Source of the DNA: an uncultured Fibrobacter sp.
GTDB lineage: Bacteria > Fibrobacterota > Fibrobacteria > Fibrobacterales > Fibrobacteraceae
Assembly: GCA_946408125.1 (NCBI GenBank)
Contig: CAMJQW010000010.1
Span: 1-64,000, forward strand
DNA length: 64,000 nt
Direction: 5' to 3'
Shown: positions 25,753 to 34,061 of the stretch, piece after piece
How positions within the stretch are numbered: the stretch's first letter is position 1
Layout: every line of letters begins with the position of its first letter
Position numbers and translations under genes: made by a program
Notes under the pieces: generated by a model
Told to the model about the DNA's origin: nothing
What the model saw: only the letters and a program-made list of their open reading frames with translations
Databases searched by the model: none

Positions 25753-26078
25753 TGTCCATCGAGGAACGTTCCACGATCGTTTTCGCGACCGGTGTCGGCC
25801 GCATCAAGGAAGAAAAGCCTAAGGCCGAGCGTCCGCAGGGCGACGGTGTCGTGCGCATCCAGCTGAAGCGTCTCGGCGGTGGCAAGATGGCGAGTGTTGT
25901 CTCGGGAATCCCGCTCGACGAGGACGATCTCAAGGAATTGGCCCGCGCGCTCAAGCAGAAATGCGGGGTAGGCGGCTCCGTGAAGGACTTCAATATCGAA
26001 ATCCAGGGCGACAAAAGGCCCGTTTTGAAGGCAGAACTCGAAAAACGGGGCTATACCGTCAAGCTATCGGGCGGTTAA
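25752..26078 (+). CDS. SUI1/eIF1-like translation initiation factor (YciH family)
   Basis: 108 aa. The C-terminal 80 residues form the SUI1 fold: VVRIQLKRLGGGKMASVVSGIP, then LKELARALKQKCGVGGSVKDFNIEIQGD, ending in KRGYTVKLSGG. Eukaryotic eIF1 monitors start-codon choice; bacterial YciH binds the 30S subunit and influences initiation. The N-terminal 30 residues are charged and probably flexible. The ATG at 25752 overlaps the previous stop, with GAGGT upstream. Cytoplasmic. Confidence 0.92.
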   Translation: MSIEERSTIVFATGVGRIKEEKPKAERPQGDGVVRIQLKRLGGGKMASVVSGIPLDEDDLKELARALKQKCGVGGSVKDFNIEIQGDKRPVLKAELEKRGYTVKLSGG

Positions 26079-26083
26079 TAGAT

Positions 26084-26091
26084 TATATTTC
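26084..26091 (+). promoter_or_regulatory. Promoter-like box
   Basis: TATATTTC, one base off TAnnTTTG, 25 bases before the ATG at 26117, immediately after the SUI1-like gene. Confidence 0.4.
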
Positions 26092-26116
26092 CATCTAGAA
26101 ATCAGGAATGAGATCT

Positions 26117-27604
26117 ATGAACGATTTTTTCAAATATGCCATTTTTGCCTTATCCTGTGCTTCGGCCGCCTATGCGGGCGAGGTGACGCGCTATTTTGAC
26201 TGCTGGATGGAAAATGTGGGCCGCGTGGACCAGTCGGAACTGGACAGGCTCGGAGTCAAGACGTTCGGCGAGGCCTGGCTGTGCGGCTGCTTCAATATCG
26301 AAGAGAAGGAAGCGGACGAATGGGGCGAGGGCGGCACGAAGGTGACCAAGGTGTGGGACCTGCCAAAGACCGAGGTCCTCAAGTGCAAGGGCAAGAAGTG
26401 TGCCGAGGATAGCGAGGAGTTCAACAGGAACCTCGACCTCTGCGTGGACCACCTGAACAGCTCCGGATTTACGCTCAAGGAATTCGCCGAGGGCGGCAAG
26501 GTGGCCGATGCCATCGCACAGAAGTTTACCGACAACAAGAAGCCGACTCCGTTCGGCACGTACCTGACGGAACGCAAGGACCGCCTCGACAGCATCCAGT
26601 GCTTCTTCCAGTACCACGAACGTCCCGATGCTCCGCGCCTGCTGGATTGGAACCGCAAGGGCGTGTTCAGCATTTCCGGGCTGCCCGAGAGGCTCCTGCC
26701 CGATGCCGTGGGACGCTTTGTCGACTTCAGTGACGTGCGCTGCAAGGACAAGGACAAGTGGTCCGGCTTCCTGCTGAACGGCTACCTCGAGAACGAGATG
26801 TCCGTCGACGAGAACGGCAAGTTCCATGGCCACGAGATCGGCTACGGCAACGACCCGAGGCTCCCGATGCGTCAGGCGAAGGAATTCGGCAAGGTGCTCT
26901 ACACGACCGAATACGTGCACGGCAACAAGACCGGCGTTTCCAAGTTCTACCGCTACAGCGCGGTCGACAACCTCTTCGTGGACCCGAAGGAAGCGAAGAA
27001 GATGAAGCCCTACTACTTCCTGCACCTCGAGGTGCCCTACAAGATGGGCGCGGTTCACGGCATGGTGAACATGTTCTCGCAGAAGGGCTTCCTCATGGCC
27101 GAAATCCCGTACTGGGACAACGCCATCCACGGCCGCGTGGTGGTTCACTACCCGTTCGTCCAGGACAAGAAGGCGATCGAGAAGTCCGACAAGCGTGAAC
27201 TCAAGCGCATCTCGAAGCTCAAGGGCAAGCAGCGCAAGCTCGCCGAGGAGAACTTCGAGAAGATGAAGGCCGAACGCGACAAGATCAAGGAAAAGATTAC
27301 CATCGACTTCAAGAAGGGCCTGCTCAACGGTCCGAACGATCTCGGCTATTCCTTCGGCAACTACCGCGACGGAAAGCTCGACGGCAAGTTCATGACTTTC
27401 GAGGTCACGGAACGCTGCTATGAATGGATTCCGGTGAACGGCATCGAAGGTACCGACCCGACAAAGTCCAACATGGCATGCCTTATCGAGAAGGGCGACA
27501 AGAAGAGCTGGGGCACGTTCAGGAACGGCGAACTCCAGGGCCTGATGGAATGCGCGAACGGCATCAAGGGCAAAGAGAACGTCGACTGCGACCACGCGTA
27601 CTAG
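26117..27604 (+). CDS. Secreted protein with MORN-like segments, function unknown
   Basis: 495 aa. Signal peptide to about residue 20 (SCASAAYAGE). Several Cys in the N-terminal half (DCWMENVG, CGCFNIEE, KCKGKKC). The middle and C-terminal parts contain repeated G-x-x-x-G-x-x-x-F/Y units (YVHGNKTGVSKFYRY, GAVHGMVNMFSQKG, YRDGKLDGKFMTF, FRNGELQGLMEC) reminiscent of MORN or YwqK-type repeats. A Lys/Glu/Arg-rich helix (about 355-395) interrupts them. The ATG at 26117 is preferred over 26108 because GGA (26105-26107) is then at normal distance. Exported; no catalytic motif seen. Confidence 0.72.
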   Translation: MNDFFKYAIFALSCASAAYAGEVTRYFDCWMENVGRVDQSELDRLGVKTFGEAWLCGCFNIEEKEADEWGEGGTKVTKVWDLPKTEVLKCKGKKCAEDSEEFNRNLDLCVDHLNSSGFTLKEFAEGGKVADAIAQKFTDNKKPTPFGTYLTERKDRLDSIQCFFQYHERPDAPRLLDWNRKGVFSISGLPERLLPDAVGRFVDFSDVRCKDKDKWSGFLLNGYLENEMSVDENGKFHGHEIGYGNDPRLPMRQAKEFGKVLYTTEYVHGNKTGVSKFYRYSAVDNLFVDPKEAKKMKPYYFLHLEVPYKMGAVHGMVNMFSQKGFLMAEIPYWDNAIHGRVVVHYPFVQDKKAIEKSDKRELKRISKLKGKQRKLAEENFEKMKAERDKIKEKITIDFKKGLLNGPNDLGYSFGNYRDGKLDGKFMTFEVTERCYEWIPVNGIEGTDPTKSNMACLIEKGDKKSWGTFRNGELQGLMECANGIKGKENVDCDHAY

Positions 27605-27618
27605 TCCAAATTTTTTGC

Positions 27619-27626
27619 TATATTTG
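27619..27626 (+). promoter_or_regulatory. TAnnTTTG promoter box of tRNA-Arg
   Basis: TATATTTG preceded by TTTTTTGC, 33 bases before the tRNA 5' end. Confidence 0.6.
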
Positions 27627-27659
27627 TGGCGCTCCGGTGATTTCGGTTACCGGAGGCAT

Positions 27660-27732
27660 GCCTGGATAGTTCAGTTGGATAGAACGGGTCCCTCCTAAGG
27701 ATCAAACTCGCGTTCGAATCGCGATCCGGGTA
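27660..27732 (+). tRNA. tRNA-Arg (anticodon CCU)
   Basis: Folds as a cloverleaf: acceptor GCCTGGA/TCCGGGT with two G-U pairs, D stem GTTC/GAAC, anticodon stem GGTCC/GGATC with loop CTCCTAA (anticodon CCU, reads AGG), T stem TCGCG/CGCGA with loop TTCGAAT, discriminator A at 27732. CCA is not encoded and would be added enzymatically. It has its own promoter box at 27619 and a terminator at 27736. Confidence 0.93.
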
Positions 27733-27735
27733 TTA

Positions 27736-27770
27736 CGCTGGCGAAGTAAATCGCCGGCGTTTCTTTTTTT
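27736..27770 (+). terminator. Rho-independent terminator after tRNA-Arg
   Basis: CGCTGGCGA (27736-27744) pairs with TCGCCGGCG (27751-27759) around a six-base loop, with one G-T pair, followed by a T-rich run. Confidence 0.85.
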
Positions 27771-27776
27771 ATGCAT

Positions 27777-27829
27777 TGTCATCCCCGCCCATTCGGCATG
27801 CTCAGGGCAGGCTCCGGCGGGGATCTCCC
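27777..27829. repeat. GTCATCCCCG/CGGGGATCTCC repeat with long loop
   Basis: Left arm tgtcatccccgcc and right arm ggcggggatctcc enclose about 27 bases. Same family as 5611 and 44484. The right arm is followed at once by the promoter box TATTTTTG (27833-27840). Confidence 0.75.
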
Positions 27830-27832
27830 TTG

Positions 27833-27840
27833 TATTTTTG
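27833..27840 (+). promoter_or_regulatory. TAnnTTTG promoter box of the AlgX-like gene
   Basis: TATTTTTG, 12 bases before the GTG start at 27853; no ribosome site lies between. Confidence 0.5.
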
Positions 27841-27852
27841 TAATTTTACATC

Positions 27853-29493
27853 GTGAAAAAAACATACGTTGCGATTATCGCCCTGTTCTCCCTGCTGCTC
27901 CTGCTGCCGTTCACGGTGCAGACGGTTGCCGACCTGCGTGGCGAAAAGAGGTTTATAAGCCTCGATATTTTCAAGGATGTCGTCTATACTCCCTTTGTGC
28001 GCGAATCCGCATTGTCTAAAGGCGCGCTGAAGCTCGATAGCGCTTGGCGCGGAGCACGCGAGGCCATCGCGGGCGGTGCCGAAGCGGGCGAGGCGCTGGA
28101 ACCCGTAATCGGTGCGCTTTCGGACCTGGAAGCGGTTGCGCTGACCGTGAATGCGTACGCGTCGCTCGATACGGCGGAAGCGGACTACAAAATGCTCAAG
28201 CAGGCGGACACTCTGCTTGCAAGCCTCGAGGACGAACCCGAGAACTTCAAGGCGGCTGATTCCACGCTCAAGGCGGTGATTGCCGAATTCGGGCATTTCT
28301 CGCTCGTGCGTGCTTTCCTCGCGGTCAAGCATTACGGCGTGTGGACGAGCCGCTACCTGCGCGCCTTCGAGAGCAAGGTGGAAGACGAGAATGCATTGGT
28401 GCTTGCGGTGCGTCCGCGCTACCAGCTTGCGGTGTGGAACCTCCTGAGCGACCCGGGCGAGAAAGTCGTGCTCGGCGAGGGCGAGGGGCGCTGGCTCTTC
28501 TACCGGCAGGACGTGGAATTCCTGGTGCAGCCGTCACCGCTCGACGTGCGCAGCGCGAAACTTGACAACCCGATTAAGGCAATTGAAAAGTTCCGCGACC
28601 AGCTGAAGGCGAAGGGCGTGGAGCTTCTGGTCGTGATCACTCCGGGCAAGCCGAGCATTTATCCCGAAAGGCTGACGGGGCGTTCCGCCGATGTTGTCGG
28701 TTCCGCGGGTGTGAAAGCGGATGCTTCGTCGGGCGTGAATGCTGCGGGCCACGGGAAGGCAATCCTCGATTCGCTTGCGAAGGCCGGCTTCAACACGGTG
28801 GATTTGTACACGCCCTTGCTCGCCGCGAAGGCTGACGATGCAAAACTGGGGGCGCTCTATCTGGACGACGACACGCACTGGACTCCGCGCGGGGCCGAAC
28901 TTGCGGCCGCTGAAATCGCGAAGAAGGTTCGTGAAATGGCGGACGCGGGAGCCGTGGATATCGGCGAGAAGTCGATCGAATACGTGGCGGGCGATTCCGT
29001 TGCCGACCGCATGGGCGACATCGGCGAGATGAGCGGGCTCAACAAGTTCAATGTGTTTAAGGCGCAACAGGTGACGGGGCATGTCGTGATGCAACAAGAA
29101 GTCACGGAACGCCCGCTCTCCGCGGACAGCACGGAAACGCCCGCGGATTCCCTCTCGGATTCGACTGCCGTGCAAGAAACCGTAGCCTACGATACTGTCA
29201 GGACTCCTTTCAAGGACGATTTCCGCAAGGCAAAGATCTTGATTCTCGGAGACAGCTTCAGCCGCATTTACCAGACGGATTCGCCGGTGAACGCAGGCTG
29301 GATTGCGCACTTCGCGAAGGAGATGGGAAGGCCGGTCGCATCTATCGTGAGCGACGGTGGCGCTTCTACGCTGGTACGTGAAAAGCTCGCCCGCAAGGCG
29401 GGCGTGCTCAAGGGCAAGAAGCTCTTGATCTGGGAATTCGTGGAACGCGACCTCCGCTTCGGTGCGGAAGGCTGGAAAGAGGTGAATTTCTAA
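27853..29493 (+). CDS. AlgX/AlgJ-like SGNH-type protein (putative polysaccharide O-acetyltransferase)
   Basis: 546 aa, GTG start. One N-terminal signal-anchor helix (about 4-22). A helical region with no recognised domain spans 30-200. From about 230 the SGNH fold appears: ELLVVITPGKPSIYPERL, LYLDDDTHWTPRGAELAA (about 338-350, the D-x-x-H-W-T element of AlgJ/AlgX), and ILILGDSFSRIYQ (about 464, catalytic Ser in GDS). The C-terminus KKLLIWEFVERDL is typical of AlgX/AlgJ. Such proteins acetylate exopolysaccharide in the periplasm. No MBOT-type partner gene is next to it. The stop overlaps the next start by one base (TAATG). Confidence 0.82.
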   Translation: MKKTYVAIIALFSLLLLLPFTVQTVADLRGEKRFISLDIFKDVVYTPFVRESALSKGALKLDSAWRGAREAIAGGAEAGEALEPVIGALSDLEAVALTVNAYASLDTAEADYKMLKQADTLLASLEDEPENFKAADSTLKAVIAEFGHFSLVRAFLAVKHYGVWTSRYLRAFESKVEDENALVLAVRPRYQLAVWNLLSDPGEKVVLGEGEGRWLFYRQDVEFLVQPSPLDVRSAKLDNPIKAIEKFRDQLKAKGVELLVVITPGKPSIYPERLTGRSADVVGSAGVKADASSGVNAAGHGKAILDSLAKAGFNTVDLYTPLLAAKADDAKLGALYLDDDTHWTPRGAELAAAEIAKKVREMADAGAVDIGEKSIEYVAGDSVADRMGDIGEMSGLNKFNVFKAQQVTGHVVMQQEVTERPLSADSTETPADSLSDSTAVQETVAYDTVRTPFKDDFRKAKILILGDSFSRIYQTDSPVNAGWIAHFAKEMGRPVASIVSDGGASTLVREKLARKAGVLKGKKLLIWEFVERDLRFGAEGWKEVNF

Positions 29494-29726
29494 TGGCTAG
29501 GCATGGAACGCCCACTCCCGGGCAGGCAATTCTGGAAGGCATCGAGTGGCTCAAGATGGACAAGGCCGAATTCGCGCGCCGCATCGGTGTCCCGATGGAA
29601 ACTCTCGAAGGGCTCATCGCGGGTACCGTCGAGATTACCCGCGAACTTGCCGAATCGCTCGAATCCGTGACCGGGAGCCCCGCTGCCTACTGGCGCATGC
29701 TCGCCAGCAAGGCGAAGAAGGTTTGA
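29493..29726 (+). CDS. Small helix-turn-helix protein, HigA-like
   Basis: 77 aa. Helical HTH of the Xre/HigA type: P-G-Q-A-I-L-E (PTPGQAILEGIEWLKMDKA), EFARRIGVPMETLEGLIAG and TRELAESLESVTGSPAAYW, close to HigA antitoxins (GEvLkeelee...sqteLA..lGvs...i..ll.G...it...A..L....g.s...W). No HigB toxin precedes it. It overlaps the AlgX-like gene by one base and pmbA starts two bases after it. It could be a local regulator or an orphan antitoxin. Confidence 0.8.
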   Translation: MARHGTPTPGQAILEGIEWLKMDKAEFARRIGVPMETLEGLIAGTVEITRELAESLESVTGSPAAYWRMLASKAKKV

Positions 29727-29727
29727 C

Positions 29728-31056
29728 ATGAATATTACTGACGCAGTATCCTGTATGTGTGACCTCGCGAAGGGCGAGGCGGAACAGTTTGACATCATCG
29801 CTTCGAATTCACATTCCGAGGGTCTCTCCGTATTCCAGGGGCAGGTCCAGAATACCGAGATTTCCGATTCCGTCGGGCTCGGCATCCGCGTCATCAAGGA
29901 TGGCCGTCCCGGTTACGCGCATACCGAACGCCTCACCAAGGAAGCGATTGCGCAGACCATCAAGGATGCGGTTTGCCATACGCAGTGGACCGAGAAGATT
30001 GACATCGAGCTGCCCGAGCCCTCTGAAAAGCCCGCCGGCACCCCGAACTTCAATCCCGAACTCGAAAAGCTCGATTTGGGCCAGCTGAAGGAATTCTGCA
30101 TCGAGCTCGAGAAGGCGACTTTCGCGAAATCCAAGGAAATCGAGAACATCCCGTACCTGGGTGCCGACCGCGAGAACGACCGCACCATCATCGCAAACCA
30201 CAAGGGACTCTTTTACGAAGGCAAGTCCAACTCGGTCTCGGTGGGCGCGGGTGCCGTCGCGTGCCGTGACGGCATCAAGAAGCTCGGGAACTTCGTCAAG
30301 AACGGGCGCAACTGGAGCGAATTTACCGTCGATGAGATTGCCGGCCGCGCGGCCCAGTACGCTACGGAACTCTTCGGAGCAAAGAAGATCGAAGGCGGCA
30401 AGATTCCCGTAATCCTCTCCGAGCGCATCGCGGCCCGTTTCCTCGCGTTGTACGATTCCCCGTTTGAGGCGGAATCCATGCAGAAGGGCATGTCTCGCCT
30501 GGCAGGCAAGGAAGGCGAGGTGGTTGCGAGCAGCGCATTCTCGCTCTTGAACGACCCGACCGGAGAGCTCTTCCAGCACAAGCATTTCTTCGATTCCGAA
30601 GGCGTGCCGACGCAGCGCCTGAAGGTCATCGAGAACGGCGTCTTCAATACGGCGCTCTATAACCTCGAAACGGCCGCGAAGGCCGGGCGCAAGTCTACGG
30701 GCAACGCCGTCCGCGGATTCGGGACCAAGATGTCTACGAGCTTCTACAACCTGCTGGTGCCCGCGGGCGACAAGTCCACGGCTGAACTCCTGAAGCTGTT
30801 CCCCAAGTGCCTGCTTGTGGCCCGCCTCGAAGGCAATTCCGGCTGCAACGCGGTTTCGGGCGAACTGAGCATCGGTGCGCACGGGTTCTGGTGCGAGAAC
30901 GGCGTCATCCAGCATCCGGTCGATGGCGTGACGCTGTCCGGAAACTTCTTCGACATCATCAAGAACGTCGTCGCTGTCGGCAACGAGTACTACAATCCGT
31001 TCGCGAGCTACAAGGTGCCCGCGCTCGCTATTTCTGAACTTGCGGTGAGCTGCTAG
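29728..31056 (+). CDS. pmbA: TldD/PmbA-family metalloprotease-like protein
   Basis: 442 aa. Full-length PmbA (TldE) homologue, a cytoplasmic protein that with TldD trims peptides such as microcin B17 and the CcdA antitoxin. Recognisable blocks are SEGLSVFQGQVQNTEIS at the N-terminus, GLGIRVIKDGRPGYAHTE, RLAGKEGEVVASSAFSLLND and, near the C-terminus, SGCNAVSGELSIGAHGFWCENG and VDGVTLSGNFFDIIKNV. PmbA/TldE normally lacks the zinc motif present in TldD; I see no HExxxH here. No tldD in this window. Its 3' end overlaps lgt on the other strand by 29 bases. Confidence 0.93.
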   Translation: MNITDAVSCMCDLAKGEAEQFDIIASNSHSEGLSVFQGQVQNTEISDSVGLGIRVIKDGRPGYAHTERLTKEAIAQTIKDAVCHTQWTEKIDIELPEPSEKPAGTPNFNPELEKLDLGQLKEFCIELEKATFAKSKEIENIPYLGADRENDRTIIANHKGLFYEGKSNSVSVGAGAVACRDGIKKLGNFVKNGRNWSEFTVDEIAGRAAQYATELFGAKKIEGGKIPVILSERIAARFLALYDSPFEAESMQKGMSRLAGKEGEVVASSAFSLLNDPTGELFQHKHFFDSEGVPTQRLKVIENGVFNTALYNLETAAKAGRKSTGNAVRGFGTKMSTSFYNLLVPAGDKSTAELLKLFPKCLLVARLEGNSGCNAVSGELSIGAHGFWCENGVIQHPVDGVTLSGNFFDIIKNVVAVGNEYYNPFASYKVPALAISELAVSC

Positions 31057-31915
31057 CGGCTTTTGTTTTCTGCCGGTAGATCAGCACGATGAGCCAGGTC
31101 AGCCCGGCGATGAACATCAGGCTGCAGAGCGTCTGACCGCGGCTCATGCCGAAGAGGTCCACGCGGCCGAGGTGCGCGTCGGGCCTGCGGAAGAATTCAA
31201 TGAAGAATCTAAACAGCCCGTAGCCCATCAGGTACAGGCACGGCATCTTGTCCTTGAGCAGCGGGATGCGCCTCAGGTTGTACAGCAACACAAACAGGAT
31301 GACGCCCTCGAAGCACATCTCGTAAAGCTGGCTCGGGTGGTGCAGAATCGCGTTCGTGACGGGACTGTCGTGGGCGAGCGGGAAGTACATGCCGATGGGG
31401 CTCTTGGTCACCTCGCCGAAGAGTTCTCCGTTGATGAAGTTGCCCCAGCGTCCCCAGGTGTAGGCGAGCGGGGCCGCCAAGAAGCTCAGGTTCAGAGTCT
31501 TCCACAAGTCCATCTTGTTGCGCTTGATGCCGATGATCGCAAAAATCGTCCCGAGGATCATGCCGCCGTGGTAGCTCATGCCAGCGATTCCCGCAAAGTG
31601 GTATCCGAGTTCATCGTGCGCGAGCGGGAGGATGATTTCCGTCGGGTTCGCGAGGTAGTAACCGGGCTTGTAGAAGAAGACGTAACCGAGACGCGCTCCG
31701 AGGAGGATGCCCGCGATGGCCCAAGTGAAGAGGCTGTCGAAATTCTCCTTGGTGTAGCCGAGGCCTTCCTTCTTGTTGATTTTCCACATGGTGAAGTAGG
31801 CCGTGACGAACGCGAAGATGTACATCACGCCGTACCAGCGGACAGGGAAACTGCCGAGCTGGATGGCTGTGCCGTCAAAGTACGTCGGTATGAGGTTCCA
31901 CCAAGAGAGATCCAT
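31028..31915 (-). CDS. lgt: Prolipoprotein diacylglyceryl transferase
   Basis: 295 aa, multi-pass inner-membrane enzyme that adds diacylglycerol to the lipobox Cys of prolipoproteins, of which this window encodes many. The Lgt signature GRWGNFINGELFG is intact, with MSYHGGMILG (essential His) and ARLGYVFFY before it and FFRRPD after. At least six hydrophobic helices are evident. The C-terminus (SSSPQVQK) is encoded antisense to the end of pmbA. It follows the transpeptidase gene by one base in a minus-strand operon with orn. Confidence 0.97.
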   Translation of the reverse strand: MDLSWWNLIPTYFDGTAIQLGSFPVRWYGVMYIFAFVTAYFTMWKINKKEGLGYTKENFDSLFTWAIAGILLGARLGYVFFYKPGYYLANPTEIILPLAHDELGYHFAGIAGMSYHGGMILGTIFAIIGIKRNKMDLWKTLNLSFLAAPLAYTWGRWGNFINGELFGEVTKSPIGMYFPLAHDSPVTNAILHHPSQLYEMCFEGVILFVLLYNLRRIPLLKDKMPCLYLMGYGLFRFFIEFFRRPDAHLGRVDLFGMSRGQTLCSLMFIAGLTWLIVLIYRQKTKAASSSPQVQK

Positions 31916-31916
31916 G

Positions 31917-33314
31917 CTAGTTTCCTTTGTTCAAGTTCTGGTGTGCCCAATAATTTATAATCATTGCAGCGACCTGGCAGGCGGGCTGCGAGCGGTAGCC
32001 CTGCAAATCGTGTACCTGCAGGATGACGACGACGAGGGACTTGGAGGGGTCTTCCTTCGCTTGGGCGAATCCCATGAACCATTCGTAGCGTCCATACGGG
32101 TCGTGTCCGTCGAGCGAGCCCGTCTTTCCGCCGATATTCAAGGCGTTGTAGTTCTTGCGGGCCATGTTTCGCGTCGATATGTGCTTGCGGGCCGTGCCGT
32201 TCGTGATGGAGCGGATCATGGCCTCGCGGAGCCCGTAGTACGTATTCTCGCTGAACTTGTCTACGTTGAGCGCGATGCGGTTCTTGGGAGCGTAGCCGTC
32301 GAGGTTCGCTGCCCAGGGGATTTCAAGCGGCTTCTTCATGAGGATGGCGCGGACCTGGGCGGCGGCAAGCAGCGGCGTGAGCGTCGTGGCTTCGGTGAAG
32401 CCGCAACTCGCTTCGGCGAGCCCGTAGCCGGAATCGGGAGGCGCGTAGTTGGAGCGTCCCGGGATGCCGCCGGCAAAGTTCATGTTGTAGCCGAGGTTCT
32501 TGGCGGCGGCCTTGAGCCTCGATGCTCCCACGTTCATGCCGATGATGGCGAGCGGAGGGTTCGCGGATTTCGCGTAGGCGTCCTGCAGCTCGATGGTCGG
32601 ACCCGTGTAGTTCTCGGGAACGCGCAGCTGGTTCTTGTAGAGCGTGTGGTGTGCGCCCCTGTCGGGAATGGGGGAGTTGAGCGAATAGCGGTTGGATTCC
32701 ATCGCGGCCGCAATCGTGATGGTCTTGGCAAGCGATGCGGCGGGGAAGGTGTTGCGCGTAAAGTAGTCGGGCTCGTTCTGGACCTTGTAATCCTTCGTCT
32801 CGCCCCAGGCGACAATCTCGTTGGTCTTGGGTTCCACTACGAGCACGATGCTGTGCATCGGCTTGAAGCGGCGCAACATCTGGTCGATCTTTTCGGCGAG
32901 GAACACGTCCTTCTGTTTCTTGATGTGCACGCTGTCGATGATTTCGGGTTCGGGCGCATTCTCGGGAACGATGGCCGCGACGATGCTCGCCTGTGCGTTC
33001 GCGAGGTCCTCGGCCTTGTCGGCCTGCATGCCTGCGGGCGTGCCGGCTGCATTTGCATCCGTTGCCGCGGGAGCCGGAATTTCCGTCGCGGCCGTCGCGG
33101 GCGCTTCCGCAGTAAGCGTATCGGGCGTCTGCGCGGCGGGCTCAGCCGTGAGCTGTTCCTCGGCGACTTTCGCCTCGGAAACTTCCGCTTTCTCACCAAA
33201 GATACAGGAGGCGATAAAGACGCAGAGGATTATAAATACGCCCGCCGCGATGCAGCGGTTTCTCATTCTTTCTTTGTAGGGACGTCTGTTTCGGGGATCG
33301 TAGTAATAAGTCAT
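31917..33314 (-). CDS. Penicillin-binding transpeptidase-domain protein
   Basis: 465 aa. A short cytoplasmic N-terminus and one transmembrane helix (about 21-38), then a long Ala/Pro/Thr/Glu-rich region (40-115) and a transpeptidase domain (about 135-455) with all three active-site motifs: S-x-x-K in AASLAK (about 193), S-x-N in KSANP (about 250) and K-T-G in GGKTGS (about 399). It should cross-link peptidoglycan in the periplasm. It lacks the usual PBP2/PBP3 dimerisation domain, so it is a reduced class B-like or class D-like enzyme. No ribosome site is evident at 33314; a start at codon 17 is possible. Between orn and lgt. Confidence 0.85.
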   Translation of the reverse strand: MTYYYDPRNRRPYKERMRNRCIAAGVFIILCVFIASCIFGEKAEVSEAKVAEEQLTAEPAAQTPDTLTAEAPATAATEIPAPAATDANAAGTPAGMQADKAEDLANAQASIVAAIVPENAPEPEIIDSVHIKKQKDVFLAEKIDQMLRRFKPMHSIVLVVEPKTNEIVAWGETKDYKVQNEPDYFTRNTFPAASLAKTITIAAAMESNRYSLNSPIPDRGAHHTLYKNQLRVPENYTGPTIELQDAYAKSANPPLAIIGMNVGASRLKAAAKNLGYNMNFAGGIPGRSNYAPPDSGYGLAEASCGFTEATTLTPLLAAAQVRAILMKKPLEIPWAANLDGYAPKNRIALNVDKFSENTYYGLREAMIRSITNGTARKHISTRNMARKNYNALNIGGKTGSLDGHDPYGRYEWFMGFAQAKEDPSKSLVVVILQVHDLQGYRSQPACQVAAMIINYWAHQNLNKGN

Positions 33315-33333
33315 CGGGGGTTTTAGATGCGGG

Positions 33334-33879
33334 TCACTTGAAAATGGTCTTGCGGTAGTAGGCGAGCTCGGCGATGCTTTCGCGGATGTCGTTCAGCGCT
33401 TCGTGGCGTTTTTCCTTCTGGAATTCCTCCAGCTTGGGGTACCAGCGGAAAGTGAGTTCCTTGATGGAGCTTACGTCGATATTCCTGTAGCATAGCCATT
33501 CCGAAATGGCGGGCATGTACCTGTAGAGGAACCGCCTGTCTTGCGTGATGGAGTTTCCGCAGAGCACGTTTTTCGTTTTTTCGGTAAAGGGCTTGATAAA
33601 GTCGAGGGTCACCTGCTCGGCGTCGGCAGTGGAGTAGCGCGAATGGCGGCAGCGGTCAACGAGTCCGCTTGCCGTGTGGTGGGTGGTGTTCCATTCGTCC
33701 ATCGATTCGAAGACGTTTTCGCTCTGGTGGATGGCGATAACGGGCCCTTCGGCCAGGATGTTCAGTTCCGCATCGGTCACGATGGTCGCAATTTCCAGGA
33801 TGACATCCTTTTCGGGGTCAAGCCCGGACATCTCCAAATCCATCCATACGAGATTGTGGGAACTTTTCTTTTTGCTCAT
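33334..33879 (-). CDS. orn: Oligoribonuclease
   Basis: 181 aa, typical length. A DEDDh 3'-5' exonuclease that degrades very short RNAs, including pGpG from cyclic-di-GMP breakdown. VWMDLEMSGLDPEKDVILEIA holds the first acidic pair; EWNTTHHTASGL and CGNSITQDRRFLYRYMP follow, with DI(R)ES near the end. A start at 33879 gives the normal N-terminus; an in-frame TTG upstream would add a Lys-rich extension with no support. First gene of orn-PBP-lgt. The EAL protein at 49448 would make its pGpG substrate. Confidence 0.95.
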   Translation of the reverse strand: MSKKKSSHNLVWMDLEMSGLDPEKDVILEIATIVTDAELNILAEGPVIAIHQSENVFESMDEWNTTHHTASGLVDRCRHSRYSTADAEQVTLDFIKPFTEKTKNVLCGNSITQDRRFLYRYMPAISEWLCYRNIDVSSIKELTFRWYPKLEEFQKEKRHEALNDIRESIAELAYYRKTIFK

Positions 33880-34016
33880 ACGGGATGCTAATTTAGTTTT
33901 TTGGAGTTTGCCTTTTTGTCGGATTGTTCGTTTTTTGGACGATTTTGGGGCACTTTTGGGAACGGGTTTGCCGCGATGGAACAAATAAAAAGCCTTTATG
34001 TAAGAAAATTATTTGC

Positions 34017-34024
34017 TATATTGG
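34017..34024 (+). promoter_or_regulatory. Promoter-like box upstream of the second fabF
   Basis: TATATTGG preceded by ATTTGC, 37 bases before the ATG at 34062, with a CAGGAAAG ribosome site (34051-34058) downstream. Confidence 0.4.
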
Positions 34025-34061
34025 CCGCTATTAATTTGTTAACACCAAAACAGGAAAGTTT

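Noticed and set aside
27605..27853. Additional tRNA or ncRNA genes around tRNA-Arg
   Set aside because: Only one cloverleaf can be drawn; the remainder is promoter, terminator and a dispersed repeat.
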